Of a stretch of DNA of 52,176 nucleotides, positions 33,908 to 43,334 are shown in pieces. The stretch spans positions 1 to 52,176 of the forward strand of contig CAZJWJ010000032.1 in assembly GCA_964549495.1 (NCBI GenBank). The letters are read 5' to 3'. Position 1 is the first letter of the stretch, and the number at the start of each line of letters is the position of its first letter. Made by a program: the position numbers and the translations under genes. Source of the stretch: JACKBJ01 sp964549495. GTDB taxonomy: Bacteria; Chloroflexota; Anaerolineae; Epilineales; Epilineaceae. The notes below the pieces were generated by a model. The model had not been told where the DNA came from. It saw only the letters and a program-made list of their open reading frames with translations, and made no database searches.

Positions 33908-36466
33908 ATGGGAGCTGCACGCCCCACGCACGGCGCCAGGCGCCGGCATTCCCTCATGATCGTCCTCATCGCGGGGGTCTTGTTCGCCTTCGCCCTCGGC
34001 GCGGACCTCGGTCCCGCCACCCTGGCCGCCGAGCCGCCCGATGCGGTCCACGCGGCCGATGTGACCGGTGACGGCGCGCTGGCCGACGAGCCGATCGTCG
34101 CGCCGGCCCAGGCCACGCCCAACTGCCCGGGCACGCTGGCCGCCGGCGACGCGCCGGACGCGCCCTGCACCGCGCTGAAGATCCACGGCAACGTCTACGA
34201 GGACTTCAACCGCAACGGGCGCTACGACCCGAATGCCGGCCGCGACACGCGCATGCCCGGCATCACGGTGCGCCTGATCAACGCCGACACGGCGGCGGTG
34301 CTCGGCCAGGCGGTGACCAACCAGGACGGCTACTACGCCTTCCCCGGCCTCCCGATCGGGCCGCGCTACATCGTTCAGGTGCTGGCGCCGGCCTGCTGCG
34401 AGGCCACTACGCCGACCAGCCTGGAGTTCGAGCTGCGCGACTTCAGCACTTACTGGTGCTGTTCGGCTCGCGGCGACTTCGGCCTGCACCAGCCGGGCTA
34501 CGTGCCGGGCCAGCCGCCGCCGCCCGGCCCGCCGGTCGGCATTCCCGGCAAGCCGCCCTGCTGTGAGGTGCCCACCGGCCAGCAGACGCACTTGCCCATC
34601 CTGAGCTACCAGGCCAACGACAACGTCTGCTCGACCATCATCGAGGTCCAGAACATCGGCGCCTGGGACTCCAAGGCCATGCTCCTGGTCTGGGGCGCGC
34701 CCGGCGCCTGCCCGCCGCAGTGCACCGGACCGCTCAAGGTCGAATGCTCGGGCCTCCTGCGACCGGGCAGCACCTGGAACTTCCTGGGCGCCCAGCTGCC
34801 GCAGCGGGCCAAGAGCGGCATGGTCTTCAGCGCGCCGGCCATCCACTCGCCCGGCGGCGACATCTTTGCCGACCTGCTCTGCGAGCGCCTCTTCCACGAG
34901 GTGGTCGGTGACTGCAATGCCTACCGCCGCTTCAAGAAGGCCTACAACGAGCACGGCGTCTGGCTGGCCCAGGACTACGCCTTCGACTTCTCGGCCTATC
35001 CCGGCGCCTCGCTGGCCGTCGAGGTGGTCCGCAAGTGTCCCGGCGATGCCAACCCGATGGTCACCGCCACCGGCGGCTACACCGGCCTGGCCGACGGCAT
35101 GCTGGGCATGTACGACCCGGTCTACGGCGGCTACACCTTCTTCGCGCCGCTGATCTACGCCGGCAAGTCCGCCTGGTCCAGCTGGCTCTACATCCAGAAC
35201 GGCGGTCTGGAGTGCAGCTCCGTCGAGCTCTGGTTCAAGGCCCAGGACGACTGCCTGCGGCCCAAGATCTGCGACATCCTGACCCTGGCACCCGGCGAGA
35301 CCTACCAGTTCGACGCCACCACCTGCGTCGGCCCGGACTGGCTGGGTAGCGCCATGATCCGCGGCTCCGAGCCGCTGTCCGTCGTCGTCGACCAGATCGG
35401 CAGCGACCTCCTGATGAGCTACACCGCCCAGCCCGGCCAGATCGAATACGCCGCCCAGGGCGCGCAGCTCTTCTCGCCCGGCAGCCAGGTGGCCTACGGC
35501 CCCTTGCTCTACAGCGAGCACCAGGGCTGGGACTCGCTGGTGCAGGTCGGTAACCTCTCCAACACCCACGCCGCGCGGGTCAAGGTCTACTTCCTGGACC
35601 GCGGCGGCGACGTCATCACCACCCTGGTCGACTGGATCTGCCCCGGCGGCGGCCAGAGCTTCTTCCTGCCGGTGGTCTCGGACCTCCCCGGCAACTGGGT
35701 CGGCAGCGTCCGGGTCGAGAGTCAGGAATGGGTGACGCCCGGCGCGCCGGCCGTGCCGCATGCCGACATCGTCGCGGTGGCCCAGCTGGTCAAGCACGCC
35801 GACGTCCAGCGCAGCCAGCCCCTGGAGGCCGTCACCTACGAGCTCTTCCCCGAGCAGCGCGCCTACGACTGGCAGGTCGGTAGCGGCTGGGGCGGCTTGT
35901 ACTCGGGTGTGGGTCGCATCGGCGTGCCCAGCCTGATGAAGGACGTCGGCGGCCTGGGCCTGACCACCGAGCTGTCCATCCAGAACCTGGTGGCCAAGCC
36001 CGGTTTCACCGACTTCATCGTCTACATCTACGACCAGAACGGTCTGATCGACAGCTTCTGCCAGAAGCTGCACAGCCAGCAGGTCGAGTACATCGACGTG
36101 GCCCGCAACCTGGCCTTCCTGCCCGAGGGCTTCAAGGGCTCGGGCGTCATCAGCGCGGTCTACTGGGAGCACCATGTCTTCGCGCCCCAGGGCCAGTTCC
36201 TGCGCAACCTGGTCGGCCTGGCCTCGGTCACGCTCGAGCGCACCGGCACCCTCTTCGGGGCCGACGTGCCCGGCGACGAGAGTTCGGCCCAGCAGGGCAT
36301 CCCGATCATCGGCCCCTTCGCCTACAGCGGGCCGGTGCCCAACTGCCCGGGCGTGCCGCGGCATGTTCCCTGTTGCCCACCGCCCGGTGGTCCCGGCCAG
36401 CCTCCCCCGCCGACGCAGGGCGCTCCGCCGCCCGTGCCCACGCCGCCATCACCGCCCATGCCCTGA
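33908..36466 (+). CDS. Secreted SdrD-B-like plus four-fold 'QN' module protein, paralogue of 859-4464
   Basis: The protein has 852 residues from ATG 33908, preceded by AAGGAGAT. The signal segment is MIVLIAGVLFAFALG. Residues about 87-157 form an SdrD B-type (prealbumin-like) domain: IHGNVYEDFNRNGRYDPNAG followed by GITVRLINADT and NQDGYYAFPGLPIG, with a calcium-type loop. After a Pro-rich linker, residues about 240-800 carry the same module as the 859-4464 protein, with four units signalled by EVQN, YIQN, QVGN and IQNL. Long identical stretches include PPQCTGPLKVECSGLL, KVYFLDRGGDVITT and YDWQVGS. The C-terminus is Pro-rich. It is surface-exposed; function unknown. Confidence 0.87.
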   Translation: MGAARPTHGARRRHSLMIVLIAGVLFAFALGADLGPATLAAEPPDAVHAADVTGDGALADEPIVAPAQATPNCPGTLAAGDAPDAPCTALKIHGNVYEDFNRNGRYDPNAGRDTRMPGITVRLINADTAAVLGQAVTNQDGYYAFPGLPIGPRYIVQVLAPACCEATTPTSLEFELRDFSTYWCCSARGDFGLHQPGYVPGQPPPPGPPVGIPGKPPCCEVPTGQQTHLPILSYQANDNVCSTIIEVQNIGAWDSKAMLLVWGAPGACPPQCTGPLKVECSGLLRPGSTWNFLGAQLPQRAKSGMVFSAPAIHSPGGDIFADLLCERLFHEVVGDCNAYRRFKKAYNEHGVWLAQDYAFDFSAYPGASLAVEVVRKCPGDANPMVTATGGYTGLADGMLGMYDPVYGGYTFFAPLIYAGKSAWSSWLYIQNGGLECSSVELWFKAQDDCLRPKICDILTLAPGETYQFDATTCVGPDWLGSAMIRGSEPLSVVVDQIGSDLLMSYTAQPGQIEYAAQGAQLFSPGSQVAYGPLLYSEHQGWDSLVQVGNLSNTHAARVKVYFLDRGGDVITTLVDWICPGGGQSFFLPVVSDLPGNWVGSVRVESQEWVTPGAPAVPHADIVAVAQLVKHADVQRSQPLEAVTYELFPEQRAYDWQVGSGWGGLYSGVGRIGVPSLMKDVGGLGLTTELSIQNLVAKPGFTDFIVYIYDQNGLIDSFCQKLHSQQVEYIDVARNLAFLPEGFKGSGVISAVYWEHHVFAPQGQFLRNLVGLASVTLERTGTLFGADVPGDESSAQQGIPIIGPFAYSGPVPNCPGVPRHVPCCPPPGGPGQPPPPTQGAPPPVPTPPSPPMP

Positions 36467-36478
36467 TCTGATCGCGCG

Positions 36479-36525
36479 ATCCCTCCCCCCGGCCGGCGGC
36501 CTCTGAGCCGGCCGGGGGGAGGGAT
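36479..36525 (+). terminator. 19-bp perfect terminator hairpin
   Basis: Bases 36479-36497 pair perfectly with 36507-36525 around a nine-base loop. The hairpin lies 12 bases after the stop at 36466. It has an extremely GC-rich stem and only a short T pair after it. Confidence 0.7.
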
Positions 36526-36783
36526 TCCTGCGCGCTCGCAAGGTACGGCAATCGCGTCACGAGACCCTTGCGCTTGCGCATCCCGACGAGCGGCGGGCCG
36601 ACGTGGCGGATGCATCCGCGTCCGAACTGGGAGTCCTTCCTGGCCGAGCCCTTTCCCGGAGGCCGGCCGGCTGGTCTGCGGCTGCCGAATGGACAAATCG
36701 ACCATATCCTGACGGGCAGTTCGTCCGTCTATCCCTTTCGTGGTGGATGACGATCGGAGCCGCCGCGCCGGGCGAGACGAGCC

Positions 36784-36813
36784 TTGGCAGCCCAACACGC
36801 CCTCCACTAGAAT
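36784..36813 (+). promoter_or_regulatory. Promoter of the propeller cluster
   Basis: TTGGCA (36784-36789), an 18-base spacer and TAGAAT (36808-36813) form a sigma-70-type promoter about 90 bases before the 36907 start. It may also drive the membrane protein gene ten bases beyond the propeller gene. Confidence 0.5.
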
Positions 36814-36906
36814 CCTTCGGTCCTCACGCAGATCCCTGTCCGCACAGCCCGACCTCTCACCCTAGTCGGTCGCGAGGCCGTGCTGGTTTCGGCAGCCTGG
36901 AATGGA

Positions 36907-39900
36907 ATGCGACAGCCCATGAACGCGATGCCCGACCGTCAGAAGACGTCCCGCCCCAACCTGCGCCCCGGCAGCCTGCTCCTGGCCGGCCTCTTGGTCT
37001 CTGCCCTGGCCACTGCCGCGTCGCTGATGCTGCCCTCGGATGCGCCGCGAGCCCGCGCTCAATCCCCCTCGCATCCCCTGGAGGGACAGGGCCGCTGGAT
37101 CACCTTCGCCAACGGAGATCGGGTCAATCGCATCCTGCGTGACGGGAACATCGCCTGGGCCGCCACCGAAGGTGGGGGCCTGGTCCGCTGGGATCTGCAG
37201 ACCTACGAGTACCGCCAGTATCTGGCACCCCAGGACGGCCTGGCGTCCAACCAGGTCAACGACTTGGCCTTGGACGCGGAAGGTCTGCTCTGGCTGGCAA
37301 CCGATGCCGGGCTTTCGCGCCTGAATCCGGCCACGGACCGGATCGACACCGTCACCCCCGAAACCTCGCCCGACATGCCCGCTCCGATGGTCACGGCCTT
37401 GGAGCCGGCCCCGGACGGAACGCTGTGGGTAGGCTTCGCCCAGTCCTGGGATCCGGAGAAGATCAACCGCTTCACCAACGAGCCGGGCGCCTTCGGCACG
37501 GGCGGGCTTGCGCGCTACGAACCGGCCACCGGCAACTGGCTCAGCCGCCATCAGGTCGACTTCGAGGGCGAGCGCAATCAGGAGCGCTACAAGACCATCC
37601 CTTCGGAGAACATCACCGATCTCGAATACGCCAGCGACGGCATCCTGTGGATCGGCACGCGGCCCTACTACGACTGGGATGACACGGCCTGCTTCGACAA
37701 TCAGGACTGCAAGGGATTCTGGATCCTGCGCGGTGGCGGCCTGGCCGCCCACGACGGCAGCGCCTGGACGGCCTTCGCCGCCGTCGATGGCACCGGCGGC
37801 TGCTTCTCCAACCACATCACCGGCCTGTCGTCCGACGCCGACGGGCGGATGTGGGCCGCCACCAATGGTCGCGGCGTCTTGTTGATGCAACACGGTATGC
37901 GCAAGACCGCCTGCAACAGCGGTCAGGCCTACTACGTTCGCGGCCGCAACGAGGGTGGCGAGATCGTCGGCCTGCAGGGCAACCTGGCGCATACGGTGGC
38001 GGTCAACCAGGACGGTAGGGTCTGGATCGGGCATGCCAGCGACACCAAGACGGGTCGGGGCATCGCCATCCTGCAACACAACGGGACCTTCGACGATTCC
38101 TCCGGCGGCTCGAACTCCGGCGCCGGCAGCGACGATCTGTGGACCTATCTGCAAGTGGATGGTGCCATCGGAGCCAGCGATGCCCTGGTGACCGCGCTCG
38201 ACCTCAGCGGAGACATCGAGCTGATCGGGACCAAGGACAACCGCAACGGCGACGGCTTCGGGCTGCGCGCCTACGATCCGGTCGAGTCGCGCTGGACGCC
38301 CATGCGCACCGCCGACTCGGGCCTGCCCAGCAATCAGATCAGCGACCTGGCCGTCGACCCCGCCGATGGAACGCTCTGGATCTCGACGTTGATGCGCGGC
38401 GTCGCCCGCTTCGACGGTCAGAGCTGGAGGAGCTGGCGGATGTTCGGCGAGGGCGAGCAAGCGGCCGAGATCCAACTCGATCTGAACCAGGAGGCCGTGC
38501 AGCTGCCGGTGGACATCGAGACCGTCGAGGACTTCGATTCCTTCTTCGAGCTCGGCGACTACCTGCGGATCGAGAACGATCCGACCTACTACCGGGTGGT
38601 GCGTTACATCGCCCCGCGCTCCGGCCTGGACGGACAGATCCGGATCTCGCCCAAGCTGACCCAGCCGGCCAGTGCCGGCACCAAGGTCTACACGGTCGAT
38701 CGCGGTCCGGCCAGCGACATGGCCACTCAGATCGAGGTGGACGCCGAGGGCCGGGTATGGGTTGGCGGCGGCGAGACCGTTTGGACCGGCGACGCCTGCC
38801 CGCAGGAGAAGGCCGCCATCGGTCAGTGTTGGCTCGACGGTGGCTTGGGGCGCTACGTGGAGGGCGAGGGTTGGAAGGTCTTCAACCTCGACAACAGCGA
38901 TTTGGTCGACAACCAGATCTGGGCGGTGGAGCTCGATGGCGACGGCCGGATCTGGGCCTCGATGAGCAACGAGATCGCCAGCGGCTACGGCATCGGCATC
39001 TACGATCCGACCACCCAGAGCTGGACCCTGATCGACCGCAGCAACCTGCCGAGCGGAAGCAAGTTCGGCGGCAACGGCATCAGCGACATCGCCTTGGATC
39101 CGGACACCGGCGACATGTGGACGGTGCATCATTCGGTGGTCGAGTGGGTCCAGAACATCGGCGGGACCTGGAGCCGGGTCTTCCTGGGCGGCGGGGTCTC
39201 GCGCTGGGACAAGGATGACGGGGGCAAGTGGTCGGCCTGGAGCAAGCGCAGCGGCTCGCCCTTGCGGGCGCATTCCAGCAGCGGCACGGACGGTGAGATG
39301 ACCGCCGTCCTGGTCGACCGCAGCCGGGGCCGGGTATGGGCCGGCGCCTGGGACTCCGACGACAACTTCCACTGGATCAACGGCTACGGCGTGCACGCCG
39401 CGGTCAACTGGTGCCCCCTGGAGAGCTGCTCGCCGCCCGACTGGCAGAGCCAGGTCTGGCGCGAGGACGGCAAAGTCTCGAGCTTGGCACTGGATGGCGA
39501 GGACCGCCTCTGGGTCGGCACCACCCGCGAGGGTGCCGGACTGGTTCCACCCGTCGGCGGCATCAAGCTCTACGATGGCCAGAGTTGGCACGAACTCACC
39601 CCGGACAACGTGGCCTTGAACTCCATCCGCGTCGCGGCGCTGGAGAGCGACCTGCCGCGCGAGCGCATGTGGGTCGGCACGGACCAGGACGGCATCACGC
39701 TCTACGATGCCGCGGCCCTGCCGGAGCCGACCGACGAGCCCTCGCCGACGCGCGAACCCGGCACCGCCACCCCCGACACGACCATCGAGCCGACGCCGAC
39801 CGACAGCGGCGGCACGCCGGTGCCCGGCACGACCGCGCCCACCCGCGTCGCGACCGCCACCGCCACGCGGGTCGTCGATGGCTGCCCGCCGCTGCGCATC

Positions 39901-41163
39901 TACCTGCCGATGAGCCTGCGCAGCAAGGGCGTGCCGCCCGATCCTTTGCATGTCTTCCCGCCCACGCCGGATCTGCACGGACCCTGCCCCACCGCCTCGC
40001 CGACCGCGACGCCGCGGCCCAGCGCCACGACCGCGCCGACGGCCGGCAGCACGCCTACGGCCAGCGCGACCAACCCGGTGGAGACAGATACGCCCGCGCC
40101 GACCGCTACCGAAGGTGCCAGCCCCACCCTCGGACCGACCGCCGCAGCGACCGACACACCGACCGGCGAGCCCAGTCCGACCGCGACGGGCGAGCAGACG
40201 CCCACGGCCAGCCCGACGGCCACCCAGACGCCGGAGCCCACGGACTCGGCCACCACGCCGACGCCGGACCTGCCGCCGCTGGGGGATTGGTCCGTCTTCA
40301 CCGCGCCCAACGCCCAGATCCCCAGCGAGGACTTCTTCGACGTGACGGCAACCGGCGCCGATGACGTGTGGTTCATCGGCGACAACGGCACGGCGCTCAA
40401 CTGGAACGGCGTCCAGCTGACCGAGGCCGCCATCCAGTCGCAGGCGCGCCTGCGCTCCATCGTCATGCTGTCATCGAGCCGCGGCTACATCGCCGGCGAC
40501 GGCGGAACGCTGCTGCAGCTGCGCAGCCGTCGCTGGAGTCGTGCCGATACCGGCAGCTATACCGACGAATGGGCCGCCGTCGACGCCGTCGATGGCCCCG
40601 AGGGGCCGGTGGCCTGGGTGGTCGGCTCGGGGCGCGGCAACCGCCTGCGCCTGATCGACAGCCAGTGGACCGCGCCCGGGCCGGCCGATCGCAACACCGG
40701 TCACAGCTACAGCGACCTGGCGGTGGTCGGCGAGAGCCTGGCCTATACCATCCAGGACGGCACCGGATCCGGCCGCATCTACAGCTGGGACGGCAACCAG
40801 TGGTCGCCCGAGATCTCCACCGGGCCGCTCTTGGCCCTTCACGTGCCGGCCAGCGACCTGGGCATGGCCGTCGGCCCGCGCGGGACCGCCTGGTGGCTGG
40901 CCGAGCCGGGGGATTGGGAGCGCATGCCCAGCCAGCCGGCCACCGGCGGCCAGGACCTGCGCGCCGTCTCCGTCCTGACCCGGCACCGGGCCTTCGTCGG
41001 TGGTGACCGCTCCAGTCTCTTCCACTGGAACGGGGACAGCTGGAACCGGCTGACCATCGGCGGCGCCACCCGCAATCGGGCCATCCACGCCATCTGGATG
41101 TCGCCCGACGGCAGCCACGGCTGGGCCGTCGGCGAGGACGGGCTCATCCTGCGCTACGAGTAG
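36907..41163 (+). CDS. Giant secreted double beta-propeller protein with Thr/Pro linker
   Basis: The protein has about 1418 residues. ATG codons at 36907 and 36919 are both possible; neither has a strong ribosome site. A signal segment (LLLAGLLVSALATAASLML) is followed by at least ten blades of the two-component-regulator propeller type. Each has the pattern V-x-D-L-A-x-D-x-x-G-x-L-W-x-A-T (VNDLALDAEGLLWLATDAG, ISDLAVDPADGTLWISTLMRG, SSLALDGEDRLWVGTT). Residues about 940-1130 are Thr/Pro-rich and contain an internal YLP motif (LRIYLPMSLRSK). The last 290 residues form a second propeller of another type (DVTATGADDVWFIGDNGTAL, GYIAGDGGTLLQL, GWAVGEDGLILRYE). There is no kinase or anchor. The gene is likely co-transcribed with the next gene. 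Confidence 0.87.
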   Translation: MRQPMNAMPDRQKTSRPNLRPGSLLLAGLLVSALATAASLMLPSDAPRARAQSPSHPLEGQGRWITFANGDRVNRILRDGNIAWAATEGGGLVRWDLQTYEYRQYLAPQDGLASNQVNDLALDAEGLLWLATDAGLSRLNPATDRIDTVTPETSPDMPAPMVTALEPAPDGTLWVGFAQSWDPEKINRFTNEPGAFGTGGLARYEPATGNWLSRHQVDFEGERNQERYKTIPSENITDLEYASDGILWIGTRPYYDWDDTACFDNQDCKGFWILRGGGLAAHDGSAWTAFAAVDGTGGCFSNHITGLSSDADGRMWAATNGRGVLLMQHGMRKTACNSGQAYYVRGRNEGGEIVGLQGNLAHTVAVNQDGRVWIGHASDTKTGRGIAILQHNGTFDDSSGGSNSGAGSDDLWTYLQVDGAIGASDALVTALDLSGDIELIGTKDNRNGDGFGLRAYDPVESRWTPMRTADSGLPSNQISDLAVDPADGTLWISTLMRGVARFDGQSWRSWRMFGEGEQAAEIQLDLNQEAVQLPVDIETVEDFDSFFELGDYLRIENDPTYYRVVRYIAPRSGLDGQIRISPKLTQPASAGTKVYTVDRGPASDMATQIEVDAEGRVWVGGGETVWTGDACPQEKAAIGQCWLDGGLGRYVEGEGWKVFNLDNSDLVDNQIWAVELDGDGRIWASMSNEIASGYGIGIYDPTTQSWTLIDRSNLPSGSKFGGNGISDIALDPDTGDMWTVHHSVVEWVQNIGGTWSRVFLGGGVSRWDKDDGGKWSAWSKRSGSPLRAHSSSGTDGEMTAVLVDRSRGRVWAGAWDSDDNFHWINGYGVHAAVNWCPLESCSPPDWQSQVWREDGKVSSLALDGEDRLWVGTTREGAGLVPPVGGIKLYDGQSWHELTPDNVALNSIRVAALESDLPRERMWVGTDQDGITLYDAAALPEPTDEPSPTREPGTATPDTTIEPTPTDSGGTPVPGTTAPTRVATATATRVVDGCPPLRIYLPMSLRSKGVPPDPLHVFPPTPDLHGPCPTASPTATPRPSATTAPTAGSTPTASATNPVETDTPAPTATEGASPTLGPTAAATDTPTGEPSPTATGEQTPTASPTATQTPEPTDSATTPTPDLPPLGDWSVFTAPNAQIPSEDFFDVTATGADDVWFIGDNGTALNWNGVQLTEAAIQSQARLRSIVMLSSSRGYIAGDGGTLLQLRSRRWSRADTGSYTDEWAAVDAVDGPEGPVAWVVGSGRGNRLRLIDSQWTAPGPADRNTGHSYSDLAVVGESLAYTIQDGTGSGRIYSWDGNQWSPEISTGPLLALHVPASDLGMAVGPRGTAWWLAEPGDWERMPSQPATGGQDLRAVSVLTRHRAFVGGDRSSLFHWNGDSWNRLTIGGATRNRAIHAIWMSPDGSHGWAVGEDGLILRYE

Positions 41164-41173
41164 CCGCCAGGCG

Positions 41174-43252
41174 ATGAGCGGCGCCACCCCTTCGCGCCGG
41201 AGCAACCCGCTCGACTGGGCGCTGGCCCTGGTGCTGGGTCCGACGGCCGTCGGCGCCTGGCTGGCCTTGATCGGGGCGCAGGCCGGCCAGCTCCGCCCGG
41301 GCGTGGCGCTGGCCGGCGCCCTGCTCTGCGGCCTCCTGCTGGTGCTGCTCCTCTTGCGCGCTCGGCGCGCCGGACGCCTGGAGGTCAGCGCCTGGGACGC
41401 TCTGGCCCTGGCCGCCGTGCTGGTCCTGTTCTGGCGCGCCCAGCCCACCGCCTCGCCCTGGCCGGTCTACCTGGACGCCAGCTGGTACCTGAACACGGCC
41501 GCCCGCATCGCCCGCGAAGGCGACCTGCGTTTCGAAGCGCCGGCCCTAACGCGCATCGAAGCACCGGCACTGCGCCGCTTGCTCGTCGCCAGCTTCGCCG
41601 ACCAGCGCGATGCCGGCCTGCCCTTCATGCCCGATCCTACACAAGGCTTCTTCGCCCAGGCCTTCACCTGGCAGGCTCGCGGCGACCCCGAGACCGTCGG
41701 GCCCTATCATCCGCCCTTCTTCGCCGCCGCCTTGGCCTGGCCTGCATCATGGTCCGGCATGGCCGACCTGAGCCGCGGCGCCCTACCCTGGGCCCTGGCC
41801 TGGCTGCTGGCCACGGCCGCGCTGGCCCGCCAGAGCTTCGGACCGCGCGCCGGCCCCCTGGCCGCGATTTTCGCCGGCGCGGGGCCGCTCTTCGCCTACT
41901 ACGGAAGCCAGCCCTATGCCGAGCTGGCCGCCGGCGCCGCCCTGCTCGCCGGCCTGCTATGCCTGTCTCGGCTCGACGGCGACTCCAGAGCCGTCCCGAC
42001 GCTCGCCGCCCTGGCCGGTCTCTGCCTGGGCTTGGCTACCCTCATCAAGCTCGACCTGCTGCCGGCCCTGGTCCTGGCCCTGACCTGGTGGCTGCTGCGG
42101 CGCCGGAGCGCCGGCGGGACGGGCGAGGGCCTGGCCTTGCTGCTCGGACTCGCCCCGCCGCTGCTGCAAGGACTGCTGCTGGCCGGCGGCGTCTCGGCCC
42201 TCTACTACCGACTCAACCTCGGCGGCGTCTGGCGCCAGTTCCGGGGCGCGGCGGTCGCATGGGCGCCTAGCGCCGTGCTCGCCGCCGGCCTCGCCGCCCT
42301 CGCGTTCGCCCTCTGGCGTTCCCGCCCACCCGGCCGGCGCCCGCGCCTGCCGGCCTTGCCCGGCCTCTGGGCCTCGAGCCTGGTCCTGCTTCTGTCCCTG
42401 GCCGGCCTGCGCGGGCTGTGGCGTCCCGAGTCGCAGGCCCCGGCCATGATCGAGGTCCTGATGTGGGCCGCCACGCCGCTGGGTTTGTGGGCCGCCGCCG
42501 CCGGCCTGCTCCTGGCCCTGGAGCGGCCCGAGCTGCGCCGCGCTCCCGTGATCGCACTGGCGCTGACGGCCCTGCCGGCGGTGCTCGTGGCACCCCTGGT
42601 CAGCCGCGGCCTGTCCTCGCTCTACGCCGCCCGCCGCCTCTTGCCCTTGGCCTGGCCCCTGGTGGCCCTGCTGGCCGCCGGCGCCATCCTGACGCTGCTC
42701 CGGTCGCGTGAGGAGGATGGCGGAGGCTGGCTGTCCGGCCTTCCACCGAGCCCGCGCGCCCGCCGCCTAGTGGCCCTGGCCGCCAGCTTGCTGATCGTCC
42801 TGGCCGGCCTGGACCGAGCCCGACCGCTAGCCGCCGGCAGCGCTTCCGATTTCGCCGGCGGACCGCAACTGGCCGCGCGGCTGGCCGAGCAGGCCGGCCC
42901 CGAAGACCTGCTGCTCTTCGGCTCTACCCTGGAAGGCGGCAGCGCCGGGCGCCTGGCCGCCTCGACCTGGATTCTCGAGGGCCGGACGGTGGCCCAGCTG
43001 GGACCTCCGCGACCGGATCCCGACGCTCTGTCCCGCTTGATCGCGGCTTGGCATTCGGGCGGTGGCGAGGTGATCCTGGTGGCGGATGCCGGGCCCGATC
43101 CGCCGTCCGCTGCCGGATGGCGATGGATCGAGGTCGATCGCATCGGGGCGGTCAGCCAGGCGCCGGCGCCCGATCCGACGCTGCCGCCTCGGCTGGCCCC
43201 CCTGCCCATCGAGCTGGTGATCTATCGTCTCGAGGCCGAGGGCGGGGCGTAA
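41174..43252 (+). CDS. GT-C-like polytopic membrane protein, possible glycosyltransferase
   Basis: The protein has 692 residues. ATG 41174 is ten bases after the preceding stop. It has twelve or so hydrophobic helices. The first large periplasmic loop contains YLDASWYLNTAARIAREGDL, an Asp-bearing segment resembling the catalytic acidic loop of GT-C (family 39/83, dolichyl-phosphate-mannose type) glycosyltransferases, then PFFAAALAWPAS. A C-terminal soluble domain (about 530-690) with VILVADAGPDPPS follows. Glycosyltransferase is a family-level guess; a transporter-like role is possible. Between two Thr/Pro-rich secreted proteins, an O-glycosylating enzyme would fit, but that is inference. Confidence 0.6.
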   Translation: MSGATPSRRSNPLDWALALVLGPTAVGAWLALIGAQAGQLRPGVALAGALLCGLLLVLLLLRARRAGRLEVSAWDALALAAVLVLFWRAQPTASPWPVYLDASWYLNTAARIAREGDLRFEAPALTRIEAPALRRLLVASFADQRDAGLPFMPDPTQGFFAQAFTWQARGDPETVGPYHPPFFAAALAWPASWSGMADLSRGALPWALAWLLATAALARQSFGPRAGPLAAIFAGAGPLFAYYGSQPYAELAAGAALLAGLLCLSRLDGDSRAVPTLAALAGLCLGLATLIKLDLLPALVLALTWWLLRRRSAGGTGEGLALLLGLAPPLLQGLLLAGGVSALYYRLNLGGVWRQFRGAAVAWAPSAVLAAGLAALAFALWRSRPPGRRPRLPALPGLWASSLVLLLSLAGLRGLWRPESQAPAMIEVLMWAATPLGLWAAAAGLLLALERPELRRAPVIALALTALPAVLVAPLVSRGLSSLYAARRLLPLAWPLVALLAAGAILTLLRSREEDGGGWLSGLPPSPRARRLVALAASLLIVLAGLDRARPLAAGSASDFAGGPQLAARLAEQAGPEDLLLFGSTLEGGSAGRLAASTWILEGRTVAQLGPPRPDPDALSRLIAAWHSGGGEVILVADAGPDPPSAAGWRWIEVDRIGAVSQAPAPDPTLPPRLAPLPIELVIYRLEAEGGA

Positions 43253-43334
43253 CAGCCGCACCCGGCGCCGCGTTATCATCCTCCGTCCCGCTCGATCGCA
43301 TGCCGTCGGCTCGTTGAAGGAGCACCCCCCAACC

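Larger units (their letters stand above)
36467..36906. other. Intergenic region with terminator and promoter
   Basis: There are 440 bases without a convincing gene. The region holds the 19-bp terminator hairpin (36479-36525) and the promoter at 36784-36813. Confidence 0.55.

Noticed and set aside
33800..36364. 854-codon antisense frame over the second QN-module gene
   Set aside because: Repeated VLDV/VGQ composition and no motifs; a mirror of the true gene.
36862..39978. 1038-codon antisense frame over the 36907 propeller gene
   Set aside because: It is the mirror of a strongly biased high-GC gene; no domain motifs, signal peptide or ribosome site.
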